DNA from: Paraspadella gotoi
Lineage: Eukaryota > Chaetognatha
Direction: 5' to 3'
DNA length: 64,000 nucleotides
Assembly (NCBI GenBank): GCA_051294375.1
Contig: CM119266.1
Span: 21,341,987-21,405,986, forward strand
Shown here one piece after another: positions 1-13,500 of this stretch. The position numbers and the translations under genes are program-made. The notes under the pieces were generated by a model. That model saw only the letters and a list, made by a program, of their open reading frames with translations, ran no database searches and was not told the origin of the DNA. How positions within the stretch are numbered: position 1 is the first letter of the stretch; each line of letters starts with the position of its first letter.

Positions 1-530
1 GATCCTCTGGCGGGCGGGCGGCGTGCGGCGGTCGGCGGCGGAGAGCGGCAGCGGGTGCGGCGGCCGATCCTAGCGAAAGCCGGAGTCCGCCGCCAAAAAA
101 GATGTTCTTCTTTTTTCCTTATTTTATTTTGGCAAGGAAAAAAAATGAGATGTTTTTTTTGGGGGGGAATTTTCGCATTTTTTTAGAATATTGAAATTAA
201 CAAAAATTACATGATAAGTTAAATTGAATACAACCAATATTAAAATTATCTATGCTTGCGCCCTGACTTGAGCTATAGAGGTTTAAGGCCTCCATTATAA
301 CTTGGCAAGTTAATAAATGAATAATTAAAACGTTTTGAATAGTATTATATATAAGTCAAGATCAATCGAGTATTCTCTTTTCCGCCAAGAACGACAAAAA
401 GTTATAGGTGATTAGAAAATATTTCCAATACAATTTAATACTTTCGTAACATTTAAATTGAAAAAACAACTTATGGCAATAGTAATCCATCATTGCTCTC
501 GTTCTCCGTTCTCCCTCGTCTGCCTCGACG
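1..530. other. Intergenic sequence, no gene seen
   Basis: The first 80 bases are GC-rich with CGG/GGC runs. The rest is AT-rich with T and G homopolymers. I see no coding exon. Part of it (about 190-305) resembles the dispersed element found at 34850 and 61465. Confidence 0.5.
190..305 (+). repeat. Diverged copy of a dispersed ~110-bp element
   Basis: The sequence shares blocks in the same order with 34850-34960 and the reverse complement of 61465-61580: 'accaatattaaaattatc' near 231, 'cctgacttgagc' near 262 and 'gtttaaggcctccat' near 280. It is less well preserved than the other two copies. No coding capacity is seen. Confidence 0.5.
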
Positions 531-1560
531 ATGATAATACCTGTCTATTTCCCATCTCAATTCTACTTTTTCCCTGATATACTCCTCCTCGATCTTCTTC
601 CTCCATCGCCCAGCGTTTCGCATTCAACTCTACGTTGTTCCCCATCTCATCTTCCGCCACTTTCCCCAGTTCATTTATCTCCTTTTGCGCGATCCATCTC
701 TCACCTTCTTTCCAACCATCTCCCATCCTCTTTACCCATCTCAACTCTTCCACTCATTTCTTCCACATTCTCAACTCTTCCACGCCTTCTGTTCCCATCT
801 CAATCTAAACTGCCACTTCTTCCCACGCTTAACCTTTACCCATCCAGCTCTTCCTCTTCCCATCTCAACTCATCGCCACCTTCTTTCCCCATCTCAACTT
901 CCCACCTTCTTCCCATTCTCAACTCTTCCCAACCTTCTTCATTCAACCACTCTACCCAATCATCCCTTACCCATCATCAAACTCTCCTCTATTCCATCTC
1001 AACGCTTGCCCACCACTTCTTTCCCATCTCCATCTCTTCCCACTTCTTTGCCATCTTCATTCCTTCCCACCGTTTTCCCAACTCACTCTTCCCACCTTCT
1101 TATCCCATTCTTCACTCTTCCCACATTCTCCCATACCTCAACTCTCCGCCACCTTCCCATCTCAACTCTCATCCCCCTTTCTTTCCGCATCTCAAACTTC
1201 CACCTTCCTTTCCATCTCAACTTGCTCCAATCTATTTCCTCCATTCTCACCTCCCACCTTCTTTCCCATCTCAGACTCTTCGCCACCTATCATTTCCCAT
1301 CTCATCGTTCCCACCTTCAATTTCCCATCTCAATGCTCTTCCACCCTTCTTTCCCATCTTCAACTATCGTCCTTGCCCACTCCTCCCACCTTCTTTCCCA
1401 TCTCAACTCTTCCACCCTTCTTCCGGCAATCTTCAACTCTTCCATCATTCCTTCCCATCTCCAACTGCTTCACACCTTCTTTCCCATACCTAAACGTCAT
1501 TCGCCACCTTCTTTCCACATCTCAAATGATAACGGCTCCCGCCAGACCGTTCTTTTCATT
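531..1560. repeat. Irregular pyrimidine-rich minisatellite, ~25-bp unit
   Basis: A motif close to 'TTCCCATCTCAACTCTTCC' followed by 'CACCTTC' recurs dozens of times across about 1 kb, with unit length drifting around 22-28 bp. The long open frames here in two plus frames are a product of the repeat, rich in Ser, Pro, His and Leu; I do not call them genes. The many small indels resemble those in the stretched copy that follows. Confidence 0.8.
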
Positions 1561-2570
1561 TCTTCCCACGCCACATTCTCATCACAAGACGACAAGTGAG
1601 TCATGTTGGTGTGCAGATGTGCCCACCGGGTGTACTTTAGTCGACCCATCCTCAAATGCTAGGTGGTGCCCAACCACCAACCGAAAATTGAAAGTATTGG
1701 GGTATTTCAACAGAGGTGGGAAAGCAGTGAGATGCGCAAAAAGAGAACATACTTGCCGGCACTGGCCGTTCTATTCCATTCAATGTCATTTGCTTTACTT
1801 GATTTCTTGTGAATTTGCAAGTGGACTCGAGGATCCGTTGAGATGGGAGAAGGTGGTGAATACTCGTTCTTTGACCCCGATCTACTGGCGTAAACTGAAA
1901 GGTGTGTGATCTGATGTTTTTTTCTGTCTATCCTGTGTGTTTTATATTAGAATTATTGTGTCTTTCGTGTGCTAGTATGTTTGTCTTCATGTACCATTTG
2001 GTGTTATAATCGGATATGACTTGGTTTGATAGATGCTTTCCGAGCCACTGGGGAAAGAAGGTTTGGAAGCAGTTCGCATGCAATCTTGGTAATCCCACAC
2101 GAAGTGGGAGAGAGAGATGGAAAAGGGGGATTGAGCTTTGAATGCGAAAGAAGGTGGGTACTTTACGCCACGAATCTTTGAGAATGGGGCTCAACATACT
2201 ATAGATCACCGATCCTATGATGTACGATTTTGATCCCACACCTGGGAGAGTGGACGAGTTTGGAGATGGAAGAAGGGGGAGCGTTGAGAGGGAAGAGTGG
2301 ATTGAGTGAGATCGGGAAAGAAGGTGGGAGGGTCTGGAGGGGAAAGAAGTGAGTCCAGCCTTGGGATCTTTCCCTTTTCGGTCCTCGAACGACCATCGGG
2401 TGGTACTACTCGTGATAAAGGTTCGGCGAGAATTGAGCGCGGGAAGAATCAATGCACCATAATGAGAATCAGCCTAATAGACAGATGAGTTATAATCAGG
2501 TGAGAAAGCGACCGAATGCCAGTCGGATAGGTCGGATGCAAGCGAATAGAACAGAGGGAGGGAAGGAGAC
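1561..2570. other. Non-coding sequence with an inverted stretch of the minisatellite
   Basis: No gene is seen. Between about 2045 and 2350 the sequence carries the reverse-complement form of the 531-1560 repeat, with recurring 'gaaagaaggtggga' and 'gagtggattgag'. The repeat therefore occurs in both orientations about 0.5 kb apart. Confidence 0.5.
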
Positions 2571-2700
2571 AGAGAGAGAGAGAGAGAGAGAGAGAAGAGA
2601 GAGAGATGGAGAGGAGAGAGAGAGAGAGAGAAGAGACAGACAGACGAGACAGACAGACAGAGCAGACAGACAGCTGACGGGACAGGACAAACAGACAAGA
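2571..2700. repeat. GA / GACA microsatellite
   Basis: Interrupted (GA)n passes into (GACA)n and ends in 'gggacaggacaaacagac'. The same GACA block and flank occur at 13447-13500, which marks the left edge of the shared sequence. Confidence 0.85.
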
Positions 2701-4297
2701 CCGGAAGATAAAGCAGAATCTCGGAGATATGATCAGACAAGGACAGCCGCCTTGATAATGAGCATGTAAGCAGTGGTTAAAAAAGTAAGTGGACTTCAAT
2801 AAGAAAAGTATTGTGGTAAAGACAAGCTGAGTTTGAGATTTGGAGAGAAGAATACCGGATTTCTATCAATGTCTCTAGTGGTGTACATTGTACACGTAAT
2901 GAAAGAGACTGTAGGAAAAGCAGACGCTCGCACTGAAATTCCATACAGAACCTACATTCGGTCAGTCGGTTTCAAGAGAGCAACTAATTAAGTGAGCCTT
3001 CAACGTGCCTCGAAGTTAGGCGGAATTCTTTACATTTTTTTTGTTGTCACTCGTTTCAAAGACGGTGAGTGGAGTGGACGTCTCGACAGGGACTATGCGA
3101 GGATAGGGTCGGATGTTATACATTGGGGATCGTGATTATTTGAAAATTGATGTTGTGGTTGCAGGTGTAAAATAGTGATTGAGTCCCGAGTTAGTAGGTT
3201 ATATCAAGTGATAGAATCCACAAGGTATTTGATTTTCCTGAAGTGTATTAGTCAGGGAAGAGTATAGATAGAATTTCGCGGCGAATGTGTCGAGTATATC
3301 TATATTGAGTTGTGGTTTGGTATTAATTGTTATGATATATAGTATATGTGTGAATTATAGTACGGGAAAATGCACAAGGTAGAAATTGAGGATCATAAAT
3401 GGTAGGTTTATATTAAAAAAGAGGTTGATTACATTTGAGTAGGTTTCTAATTGTGACATTCAGTGTTTATTAATGTATAGTAGGGACGCTAGTAGGAAAA
3501 GAAGATCCGAGGGTTGGGTCAGACGAGTGTTGTACTATAACTCAGAATAGAAAGGTGATATTGTTAATGTTGTGGTAAAGATGGAGGTTTAATGAGGCAA
3601 TACGCGATATGTGCCATTTCATCAGATTTAGGGATCAAAGAGGAAGATGGGTCAATTTTGCGGATGAGCGATCGCCTAATCCTCGTTTGCAGGAGGGCGT
3701 ATGATGACAGAAAGGTGGGAGGAGAGAAGTGTGAGGAATCGGAGGAAGGTGGGAATGAGGAGATGGGGAGAACGAAAGGTATAAGCGTCAGCAGCCGCGT
3801 GCCGGCGGGGAGGCAGACGGGAAGGGAGAGGGCGGGCCACACACGCAAAGATACCAAGAGAGAGTGGAGGAGTTAATATTTGACGGGCGCATATCAGGCG
3901 TTTTGTTCTTTATGCCAGTTTTATTTACGAAGGTATAATGTATTGGGAAATATTTTTAATCACCCCATGAAGGACTGTTGTTGTCGTTCTGGGGAAAGAA
4001 ATACTGATGTGATTGTAGCTAGTAATGAGAGAGGAGGGATGTCAGAACGTGGTTAATTGAGTTCCGTAGGTTCTGAAATTTAAGTTCAAGGCTAGTAAGT
4101 GGAGGCTAACTCTAATTCAGGCGAGGCGCAGAAAGCAGGGCAGAAAATATATGCAAAATTGTTTCGTATTTATATATATATAAGTGTATCTGAAAAGAAG
4201 TAGATGATGGAGGGGATATAAGAGTAAGTAAAAGAGATGAAAAGTTACATAGAGAGAGAGAATTAGTCATCATGAAGTAGAGAGATGGAGTAGAGTA

Positions 4298-4332
<35 letters not shown>

Positions 4333-7300
4333 AGATTGAGAAGAGAAAAGAGCAGAGGAGAGAAGAGAAGATGAGAAAAAACGATCATCAAAACTTATGA
4401 CGTTCTGGTACTCCGATGATGAAAGTATCGACAGCACACACGATGAGCGACTATGAAATGTGTCCTACGGGAATGTCTTTATAAAGAATTAAATCATTCC
4501 TCTTTTTTTTAAATATTTTAGGATTAATACACAATCTTCCCACTTCTTTCTTGCATTCGTTTAATACCCTTGGGTCACAAAGTTTTCCAAAAATTAATAT
4601 TTTCATTAATTAAGTATATAAAAGTATTACTAATCAGATTAACTCAACTAGTAAGAGGATTAATTATTAGACCAAGAATCATCATATATTTTGCTTCCAG
4701 CACGTGTTAAAATTTTTTTTTTTCTAATGTTTTACGATTTTACTCGTAAATTCCCACCTAGAATCGGCAGGCAGCTCGGGACTTCCGGAAAACATGAGAC
4801 ACATATGTGGTTCTCGAGGGAGCGGCTAGAGGACGGCGCGCGACAGCAACGACAGCCGTGGAGTTCGGCCGGGTGCCCGCGATCTCGTTCCGCACCGGCA
4901 CCGGCTTAAGCCGGCTCGCATCCGTGACCACTACGCCGGGGCGCATAATTCGGCCCCTCGTCCATCAGAAGGATTCGTGCCTCTCTTAAACCAAGCTAAC
5001 CGAGCAATCGAATAAATTTACTTGATTGGGTCTCATTAAGGTAGTGCAGAAGTGTCATCACCTGGTCGGGAAGCCAGCTTCACTTTTTCTTTTCAATAGG
5101 AAACGGGTGGATGATTGGCAGTCTTGGCAGGCGGTTCGCGGAGATTAAGCCGGGAACAAAGCGTCAGGGGTGCATCCGTCACGTGCATACGACGTAACCG
5201 TCCTCGTCTTTTTTTAATTTTTTTTTATACCTTTCGTTGTCATTTAAATTCGGGCGTGGAATCTCAAAAATATCAAAACTGACGAACCGGCTGGCGGCAG
5301 ATCGCAAGAAGGGGGGGGAGAAGGAAGAGGGCAGGATATAGGCATGAGGGCGATCAGGGGAAGGGGTGCGGGAGCGGGCTGGGGTTCACAGGGTCGGAGA
5401 GGGATGAGAAACGAGATTCATTCTGGATCGAATCTAGTACTTAAAGATCAAACTCGTTCGCCGCCTCGATCCGCACTGGTGTGTGCATCTCGACTCGATC
5501 GCCATTCTGGTTCTTTTCTCTTGTTCCTTTTTATTACCTTTGGTGAACCGTGGAGCGTACGGGCGCGATAGGAAGTAACGTGTAGTGGGGCGATTGAGAC
5601 GTCTGTACCAATGTGTACTCCTCAAGTCTATGGAAGTTGAAGAGAGGAGGGGGCCAGATCGAAGAGAGCTATGAGAGGACGAGAGACGAAGAGCAGAGAG
5701 AGAGAGGAGAGAGAAGAAGACGAGAGAGAGAGGAGAGAGAGCAGGGTTTCCGGAGTGCGAGCCGATGTTACCGGGTAGGATACTCGACCGCCGCACCTAG
5801 GACCGCGCGTCAGCGCGCGGGGACGCAGCTTCATGGAAAGGTTTCTCTACGGCCGAGCCAAGCGTGGAGAAGGCATAATGGCGGCCTCCGCCGTGGATCG
5901 GCGCTTGGATTTCTTGCGCCTCGCGTTCTTTCAATTATAATACACATGACGAAGGGCGGAGGGTCGAGGGGTGGAGGTGAAGTGAGCAGGAGTGAGGGCG
6001 GAGGGCCGTATGAGGGGGTGGAAGGGGGCGGAGCCGGGGTGGAAGAGCGGATTGGGTGAGAAAAGGATCGGACAGAGTTTGGGGTATGATAGTCTATAGC
6101 GCGGCGTGGGAAATATTCAGAGATTGGGCGAGGGACTTGTAATTGTTAATTGATGATAGATAGGCCGTCATGGCGATCGCTATGGTAACTACACTCTTTC
6201 AAATATTATTCTTTAGTTTCGAGCTCCACACTCTCACGATGGCGATCTGTGAGCTATAACCTAATAGGGGATTATCTTCCTTGTCTCGTATAACGGTTTT
6301 TTATAACCAAGTGGAGATTTGTTAGCTTTAATTGTAAAGTCTGGAAAGGTATCGGAACTAATTTTGGTTCGCAGACGTTTAACCAAGTTGGTGAGTATTA
6401 TTGGTCTACATTTGGTTGTTATGACACTATAGAGTTTGATAGATAAATGTGAAAGGTGGCGTCGCGTTGTATCATTATGGTAAGATAAAGTAGGCACTTT
6501 AAGGATGAGATGATTAAAAATATTGTATACAAATAGTAGCACATGCAAACTTTAGAGTTGTATAAGAGGTTGTCCATGGAAACTGGAAGCGTATGACAGC
6601 ACATGGATAAATACGCGTATAGTGAGAGATGATGTATTGGTTAGAACGCATAGAGCAATGAGTGGGAAGAACACGATGTATGGTGTATTTTAGTACGAGG
6701 AATATGTGTAAAGAAGGATATGATTGAGGTATTAATTAAAGAGGGAACGCAAGCATGAGGGAAGATGGAGCACGGATATACAATAGTATTTGTGATCTTT
6801 AACGCTCAGGATTACATCCGCGGGGGCATTCGGATTAACGACAACTGCCTTCTCCGTTTGAGGGTCGAGATAATCCCAGGTGTGGTTTGTTAGCCTAGCG
6901 GAGGTGGGCGGATCGACCGCGAGAGATGACGACGTCGCAGTGAGACCGACAGACAATCATAAAACCTCCTATCTGGTGAGCGTATGCTTCTGCATGATCT
7001 CAACAGCGGCCTCGATTCAGAAGAGGACTATGGCGATCATACATTTACAATCCGAATAGCGGAACCGGGCGCTCTTCATGAGAGTCGGATTGACAAATTT
7101 ATCGGAGGAATATCAGTAAACTGGAACATAGGAAAAGGGTAGAGGTTGATTCTCATAGAGAGAGAAGGAAGAGAGAGAGAAGCAGAGAGAGAGAGGGAGA
7201 GAGAGAGAGAAAGAGAGAGGAGAGAGAGAGAGAGAGAGAGAGTAGTATAGAAGAGACTTGAGAGGATATTTCTGAGAGAGAGATTATTATTGACTCTGCA

Positions 7301-10290
7301 TCAGTTTCTTGCTTTTTTTTGGCGAGCATAAGTTGTGTCTTTCGTCTATCTTTATTTCCTCTCATCAATGAAGTCAAATGCATAAGTATAATAATATATC
7401 TGGAAATATAACCTATATATCTTTTTTATATTTGCTGCCCTGCCAGCGAGGTAGTTCTTCGCTCAGAATTGCTGTTATAAACGTGCGTACAAGCTAGGAG
7501 TCAATTTATCACACGTAAGTCGAGAGAGAAAATACACATGATAAAAAAAGGACGGTCACTGCGGGGCGGCAACACAAAATTGAATATGATATCCTTAACT
7601 TCGTAGTTTATAGTCGGAAGGAGTTTCGCATATAAGAATTAGGTTTAAAGGTCTTAAGATATGCGATTTCAGGTTGAAATATAGGTTCTCTAGCATTGGT
7701 ACTCGATGGCTAAAAGTGAAGTATTAAGGTGATCGATATGTAAAAATAGTGAGGATGAACATAAATGGGTTATTAGGTGTTCACGATAAAGGTCCTATAG
7801 GTTATCGATTTATTTAAGGGTTGAATGAGTATTAGGTTATATTAGAAAGCTTAAAATTATACAAATAAACATAACTAGGGTCTTAAATTATGATTAAGTA
7901 TTCAAGAATTCTTTCAATGATGATAGAGAAAAATTATAAGAATATGTATAAATAACGAAATTTATAATAAATATTTGGTAAACAGTATAAATCACTAAAG
8001 AATATGCCGGAGATACTAGTACTTTTCGGAAAAAAAAGTGCGAAGTATTGTGGGGGACCTAAAAATATATAAATTAAGGAATTTCGAGAAAATGTTGATT
8101 CAGGAAACGAAGAGATGTATATGGACTATACGGAAAAAGTTTTCCGGCTCACTCTCGAAGATGCACTTCTCAAAGCCTGGCAAAGTGCCATCGGGCCTGA
8201 CAGCGTTTGAGTTTGGTTGCTCCCACATTATTCTCGCCCTGCGTTTTTGTTCTGGTCCACTGTAACGTCTGAAAAGAGGCTCACTTTGTGTAGCGACGAC
8301 GATCGAAAAACGCAGAGCGCACGATGCTCAGAGCGCACCGAGAGTGACGAGGATACCATGAACGAGATCTCTACGAAATGAGAGACGCACTGTACTTTCG
8401 CAAATGACGACATCGATGTGCGGCGTGTGCGGACAGTGGGTGCAAGAAGAGACAATATTGATGCCAGCAGTATAATTCTGAGATGATATGAGAGAAGCAT
8501 GGATAATCATACGCAATTGTCTCTATTTCGTTGTATGAAATTATATAGAGTCGATGTAGTTATATTATATCATGAGATGTGAGCAAGAGAGAGAATAGAT
8601 GGGCCATGAGAGAAGTAATGAGGAAGGAGAGTAACTCGTATGGCAACTACGCACAGGAATCGGAGACCACACAAGATGCTCAGGTACCACGTAGATTCGA
8701 GGAGGAGACAATGTACGGTAGAGTGATCGAGAGAGACGGAAGCGATGAGAGGCGAGAGTAGATGCAAGCTAAGACCGGCGACAGAAACGCCGGCAGACAG
8801 GACAAGATCCAGGGAACAAAAGACGATGGAGAGATGCAGACAGGATGAAGAGAGAGTGGGTATGAGGTAGACGGTTGTTCATGCTCATATGAGGCTGTCT
8901 GAAACGATAGTAAATTAATCTTTTCGTTTTTAAAATACAACTCTACTTTTTAAGCAACTTTTCTCTCTGGTACTGTGAATGATGATATCCAACTTATATG
9001 GGACTATTCAATTGTTCATGTTTATATCTTTTGTTTTTATAAATTTCATAGTGGAGAAAATAAGAGTAAGGGGGAAAATAGCCCGTACCTTCTAAAATCT
9101 CTCCATTTATCGATCATCCTACCTTTTTACTGCTCAGCCATCGAATGCCTAATCTCGTCTCCTGCAGTCCTCATGTGTACGTCTCTTCTGCTGCCTCTCA
9201 CTCAAAAATCAAATGTATTGCAAGCGACCTTCTTCTCTTTTCTGCTTATGTGACAATAAAAGTATGCTATCATAGACCCAAATTATCTGCAAGACAATCA
9301 AGAATCACATTTTACGCTGCTCGATTGCTTCATAATCTCTTGGCTCTCAAGCTGCTCTCTCTCTCTTCACTCCACACTCTGCGCTCTACTCTCATGACTA
9401 CTCTCCTCTCTTTAACCAGTCTTCGAACTTCACATTATGTATTTTGCGCTATAGTCACTCGATTCTAAAATCTCGGTTATCTGCATATTTATGATATGAT
9501 TCTTATGCATGGCATGTAGAAAAGATGAAGTGACAGAAAGAACAGATAGTAGTTTATGATTAAAGAGCTCAATCACCCACGCAGCAATCTTGAAATGGAT
9601 GAGAACAAAGACGAGGCTCGGAAAGCGGTGAAATATGAGAGGGAAGAAGGAGGTGGATGGGAAGAAGTGTGTGGTAACAGATGTGGGTAGCATAAGGTAG
9701 GCTGTGGGGGAAAGGGGAAGTTCTCAAAGAGAGCATTGGCAGTGGATCTGCTGAAAGATGGGTTCGATAACAGTGGTCGAGCCGGATGTGTGACAGAGGA
9801 TGGAAGCGGGTGTAGAGGGTAAAAGTGGGCTCAAAAGTTCTAGCAGATTAATCAAGGTGGAGCATATCAAGAAACAGCATGGACGATATTGGCTAAGTTG
9901 CTAGAAGGGCGACCCGGCTTACACGGGAACGCTTAGAGAGAGCATCAGGGAGATAAATGAGTTAGAAGGGCATAGCACAAGACCGAATAGGGTAAAATAA
10001 ACAGCAGTGCAAGGAACGGGGTAAGCCAACAGAATGAGGAGCGTTCGCTAAAGTAACGCAGGACGTGATTAAGTCTCAATCCACATGGGGGCTTTAATAG
10101 GAAAAAAAACCACTCAAAAAATGTAACGTACCTGGTATCCAAGTCTCCGAAGGAACACGCGCGTTATTCTTGAAGAAACGATAACGGGAAGCCACGCGTC
10201 GCGCTGTCGACGAGAGGAGTTGTTCGTGTGCAAGACGCTCCTAAGATAGTCATCTTCAGCCCTCTTAGCGCGTTATCCACAGAATTCGAG
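2640..10290 (+). pseudogene. Insertion-stretched copy of the astacin locus (probable assembly artefact)
   Basis: The order of recognisable blocks follows 13447-17110, but the copy is about twice as long because short insertions are scattered throughout. Anchors: 2821 with 13594; 2920-3030 with 13665-13760; 4700-4760 with 14660-14715; 6800-6975 with 15395-15510 (exon 2); 7520-7570 with 15710-15750; 8000-8045 with 15985-16025; 9110-9275 with 16560-16690 (exon 5); 10240-10275 with 17065-17095. All astacin exons are broken by frameshifts. The pattern of a retained subsequence plus insertions fits uncorrected long-read sequence better than neutral decay, which should be rich in substitutions. A real pseudogene duplicate remains possible. 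Confidence 0.75.
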
Positions 10291-11594
10291 TGAGCGCGCC
10301 AAGAATGAAGGCGCAAACGACATGCAGTTGCGCCAACCCGATGGATATAGACGCGGGCCTTTTATTTATCACCAGGCATCACCGGACAGCAGTGTATAGC
10401 ATAAGACCGCGGTATAACTTTACGACACGGGGCCGTTCTCAAAGGGTGGTCCGTGGCGTAATTGATCCAATGAGAACATCGAGTAGCTAGGTAAGCGTTA
10501 AGTTTAGGTTATAATAATGAACTGTCCAACGGTAAGAGCTACGTGTATTACGATAGCGCTGCTCTGCTCAGACAGTAACTTACGTTATCTGTTTGTATAT
10601 ATTTCGAGAACCTACTCACACATATGATAACAATGTAATTGCATGACTTTACACCGGTCTCGTCATACCTCATAGGGATCACTAACTCCGTCATCCAGGA
10701 ATTTCCTAAATCGGCTATCCTGCGTATCGTACGACTATGCGCTCTTTCTATTCAATTTTATTTGATTTTCTTCTTCTTTTTTCTTTCTTTTTGTCTTTTT
10801 TGTGCCTTATTTTTTATTTCTTTCTTTTTTCTATGTGTTTTTATTTTTTTTTATTTTTTTTTTATTCTGCCTTTTCCGCCCTCCTGACCTTTCTTTTGGT
10901 GGGTAAGCAAGGTGAATGAACATCATTCCCCAATCCCAATCCCCCATTTCCCAATCCCCAATTCTCCCCGCTTTGGCTTCGCTTATCTCCCAGTACAATA
11001 AACCCGCATTTTTTTTTTTCTTCTTCGCCTCGACGAATATTTAGACGGAGACCGAGAGCCGAGCCAAGAGGGTAAGAGTGTGAGGAAGCGTCCTTACCCG
11101 GGTCAACACGAGCGGACGAACTCCGAATATCGGTTTACTTACCCTTCGACGAGGCTTGCTACTTCCTCGACGATGCCCCGTTTTAAAAATCCGACAAGGA
11201 CGGTAAAGTATGGTATTACGTGCGAGCGACATCTGCAGTAATTTGCCAGCGGTTATTGAACATTAAAAAAAGAGCAGATGGATGATTTTTTAAACGAACT
11301 GCCCCTGCTTTTTATTTGATATATGATTTGAACGTATGATCATTAATTTTATCAGAATCAACTATCCGCATTAAGAAACGTTACATTATCGTAATTGTTT
11401 TTACTTAATGTATTAATGTTTATAAACCATAACGTCATATGTTGTCGGCAGATTATCCTCGAGCTCTTCTAACGATTTACGCAGTCGCTGTACAAAGAGC
11501 ACGAGGCTAACGGGCAAGACTGCGCCGGGTTGGCCGACCTGCCCATTCGTTTCTTTCCATAGCCGAGATAAATATCCTCAAATCCCCCGGGCAA

Positions 11595-11606
11595 GAGAGA
11601 GAGAGA

Positions 11607-11652
<46 letters not shown>
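11595..11652. repeat. (GA)n microsatellite
   Basis: An almost uninterrupted run of GA dinucleotides with one 'gatga' break. Confidence 0.95.
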
Positions 11653-11653
<1 letters not shown>

Positions 11654-12239
11654 AGAATTGCAATACGGAGAGCCAGGTCTGTTTTCTTAATGTTCAAAAT
11701 TGGCTTCTTTATGTCCGAAACAGGGTAAGTTCGAATAACCTTGTAAAGTTCTCTTCTCTTCTCTCTTTCTCTCTCGGCAGTGGCGCGGCCGAAACGAGGG
11801 AACCGCATGGCGAATTTAAACCTACTTTTTTTTTTCGTTTCTTTTCTTTTTCTTCTTTCTTCTTCTTTTCTTCTTTCTCCTTCTTTTCCTTCACACACTC
11901 CAGTTGTCTACTATCTAGTATCCACTTTCCCACTTTTTTCTTTCATGTATAAAATACTTGGTATATAAATTCTTAAAATTATATCCTTTTCTTACCTTTA
12001 CTTCTTCTCCCATTTCTCTTTTTCTTGAGCATCCTTCAAGAGTTTTTAACTCTCTATTTCCTTCTTCCTTTTCTCCTTTTTAATTCCTTTACCACCAACG
12101 ACCCAACTCGAGAAACTACTTTAGCAGCCGTTAAAATCTGCGACTCTTCTTTTCTCAGAGCGCCATCGCGGTAATTTTATTATAACCTTAGTATTTAACT
12201 TTTTAACATATAACTTCCTTACCCATCAAACTTTAACTT

Positions 12240-12400
12240 GATTCATAAACCCTGATCCTAACACGTTAGTCCCTAACCCCTAATCCTTAAACCCTAATAA
12301 TTAACCTAATTTAAACTAATTTAACTAATCCCTCACCTTATTCACTAGGCCCTAATCCCTAACACCCAACCTTCAAAACCTAATTTTTAAGTTCAAAAAT
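12240..12400. repeat. Degenerate CCCTAA-like tract
   Basis: 'CCCTAA', 'CCCTAAC', 'TAACC' and 'CTAATCC' variants recur without strict periodicity. It resembles a decayed interstitial telomere-like or low-complexity tract. A similar tract lies at 29480-29680, and opposite-strand versions occur at 15775-15925 and 41080-41130. Confidence 0.55.
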
Positions 12401-13421
12401 GAACGTAATTCCAAATTTTAAAAATTAAATGGGGACGACGTTTTGGAAAAAAAAAGGGCCTGAAATGGTCTCCCCATTCGTTTAACCAGTGACCACCTTT
12501 CCAATCTTTTCCATCTTTACCAAAAAAACAAAAAAAAATACTGACCTGATTCCACTTTCATTATGCGTCTGATGTTTATTTCATTCCCACCACTCTTGTC
12601 AAGATTATCTTCAAAACAGAATCAACCCTGAGTTCGCCATTCCTATTCAACACCGACTTTTTACCCTCCCCCTTCCAACCTCCCCTCCTACCCCACCCCC
12701 CAACGCGACTCAACGATTCCAACGTTTTCCGAAACTCCTTAAATGGGACCAGCCTCACTCCCCCCTCTCTCTTTCTCTCTCTCTCTCTCCTTCTCTTCTC
12801 TCTCTCATCTCTCGCTCTCTCTCTCTCTCTCTTCCTCCCTCCCTTCCCTCCATCCATATCTCGCCCTCGCCCAGAGGAAGAAGGGCTCGTTTTTTACTGT
12901 TGACCATTAGCTTGACCTTTACAGTAATGTGTCATTACCTATTACTAGTTTTATGCAAATTTGGTTTGAACTGCTTCGACCTCCGGCCACGTTCGCGGTC
13001 TGCGGCCACTTGCGGCGGGGCCTCGAGACGGCGCGGCGGCGGCGGCCGGCTGGCGCACCGCGCCGGCGGAAGCGGGGAGAATAAAACTTCGTAAACCGCG
13101 GACCGATAGCTAGGAGACATGCGGAAATAAGAAAGTAAAGAGAGATAAGGGTACGTGCAGATGTGCTTTTGAGAGAGCGGTGCGCCCGTCCATGCCGTGT
13201 CGGGCGGCAGAGGACGATGCTGAATCGGGCAGCGAGGACCGCAAAATGGAAGCGGACAGCGAGGACGATGTCGAAAGCGGGCAGCCAAGTTATGAAAATT
13301 CAAGGGTTGTGAGAGAAAAAACGACGAGTACGGGCCTAGAGCGAGCGGGCAAAGAATGAACGGATTGAGATCGAGCTGGTGAGGCAGAGCGGGCCGAGAA
13401 CGACATGACTCATCTCTCTCC

Positions 13422-13446
13422 NNNNNNNNNNNNNNNNNNNNNNNNN
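13422..13446. other. Assembly gap, exactly 25 N
   Basis: This is one of three 25-N runs (with 27291 and 46250). It separates unique sequence on the left from the clean astacin locus on the right. Confidence 0.98.
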
Positions 13447-13477
<31 letters not shown>

Positions 13478-13500
13478 GGGACAGGACAAACAGACAGACA
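13447..13500. repeat. (GACA)n microsatellite
   Basis: A GACA run directly follows the gap and ends in 'gacgggacaggacaaacagac'. It is the clean counterpart of 2640-2700. Confidence 0.9.

Larger units (their letters stand above)
10291..13421. other. Intergenic sequence, no gene seen
   Basis: Contents: T-rich tract 10745-10890; (GA)n 11595-11652; T/C-rich tract 11750-11950; CCCTAA-like tract 12240-12400; CT tract 12760-12850; GC-rich patch 12970-13090; and a short purine repeat around 13195-13280 with units containing 'cagcgaggac'. Open frames here are low-complexity shadows. It ends at a 25-N gap. Confidence 0.5.

Noticed and set aside
531-1599. Two overlapping plus-strand frames of over 300 codons
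   Set aside because: Both are translations of the ~25-bp pyrimidine minisatellite (Ser/Pro/His/Leu-rich), with no splice context or domain.
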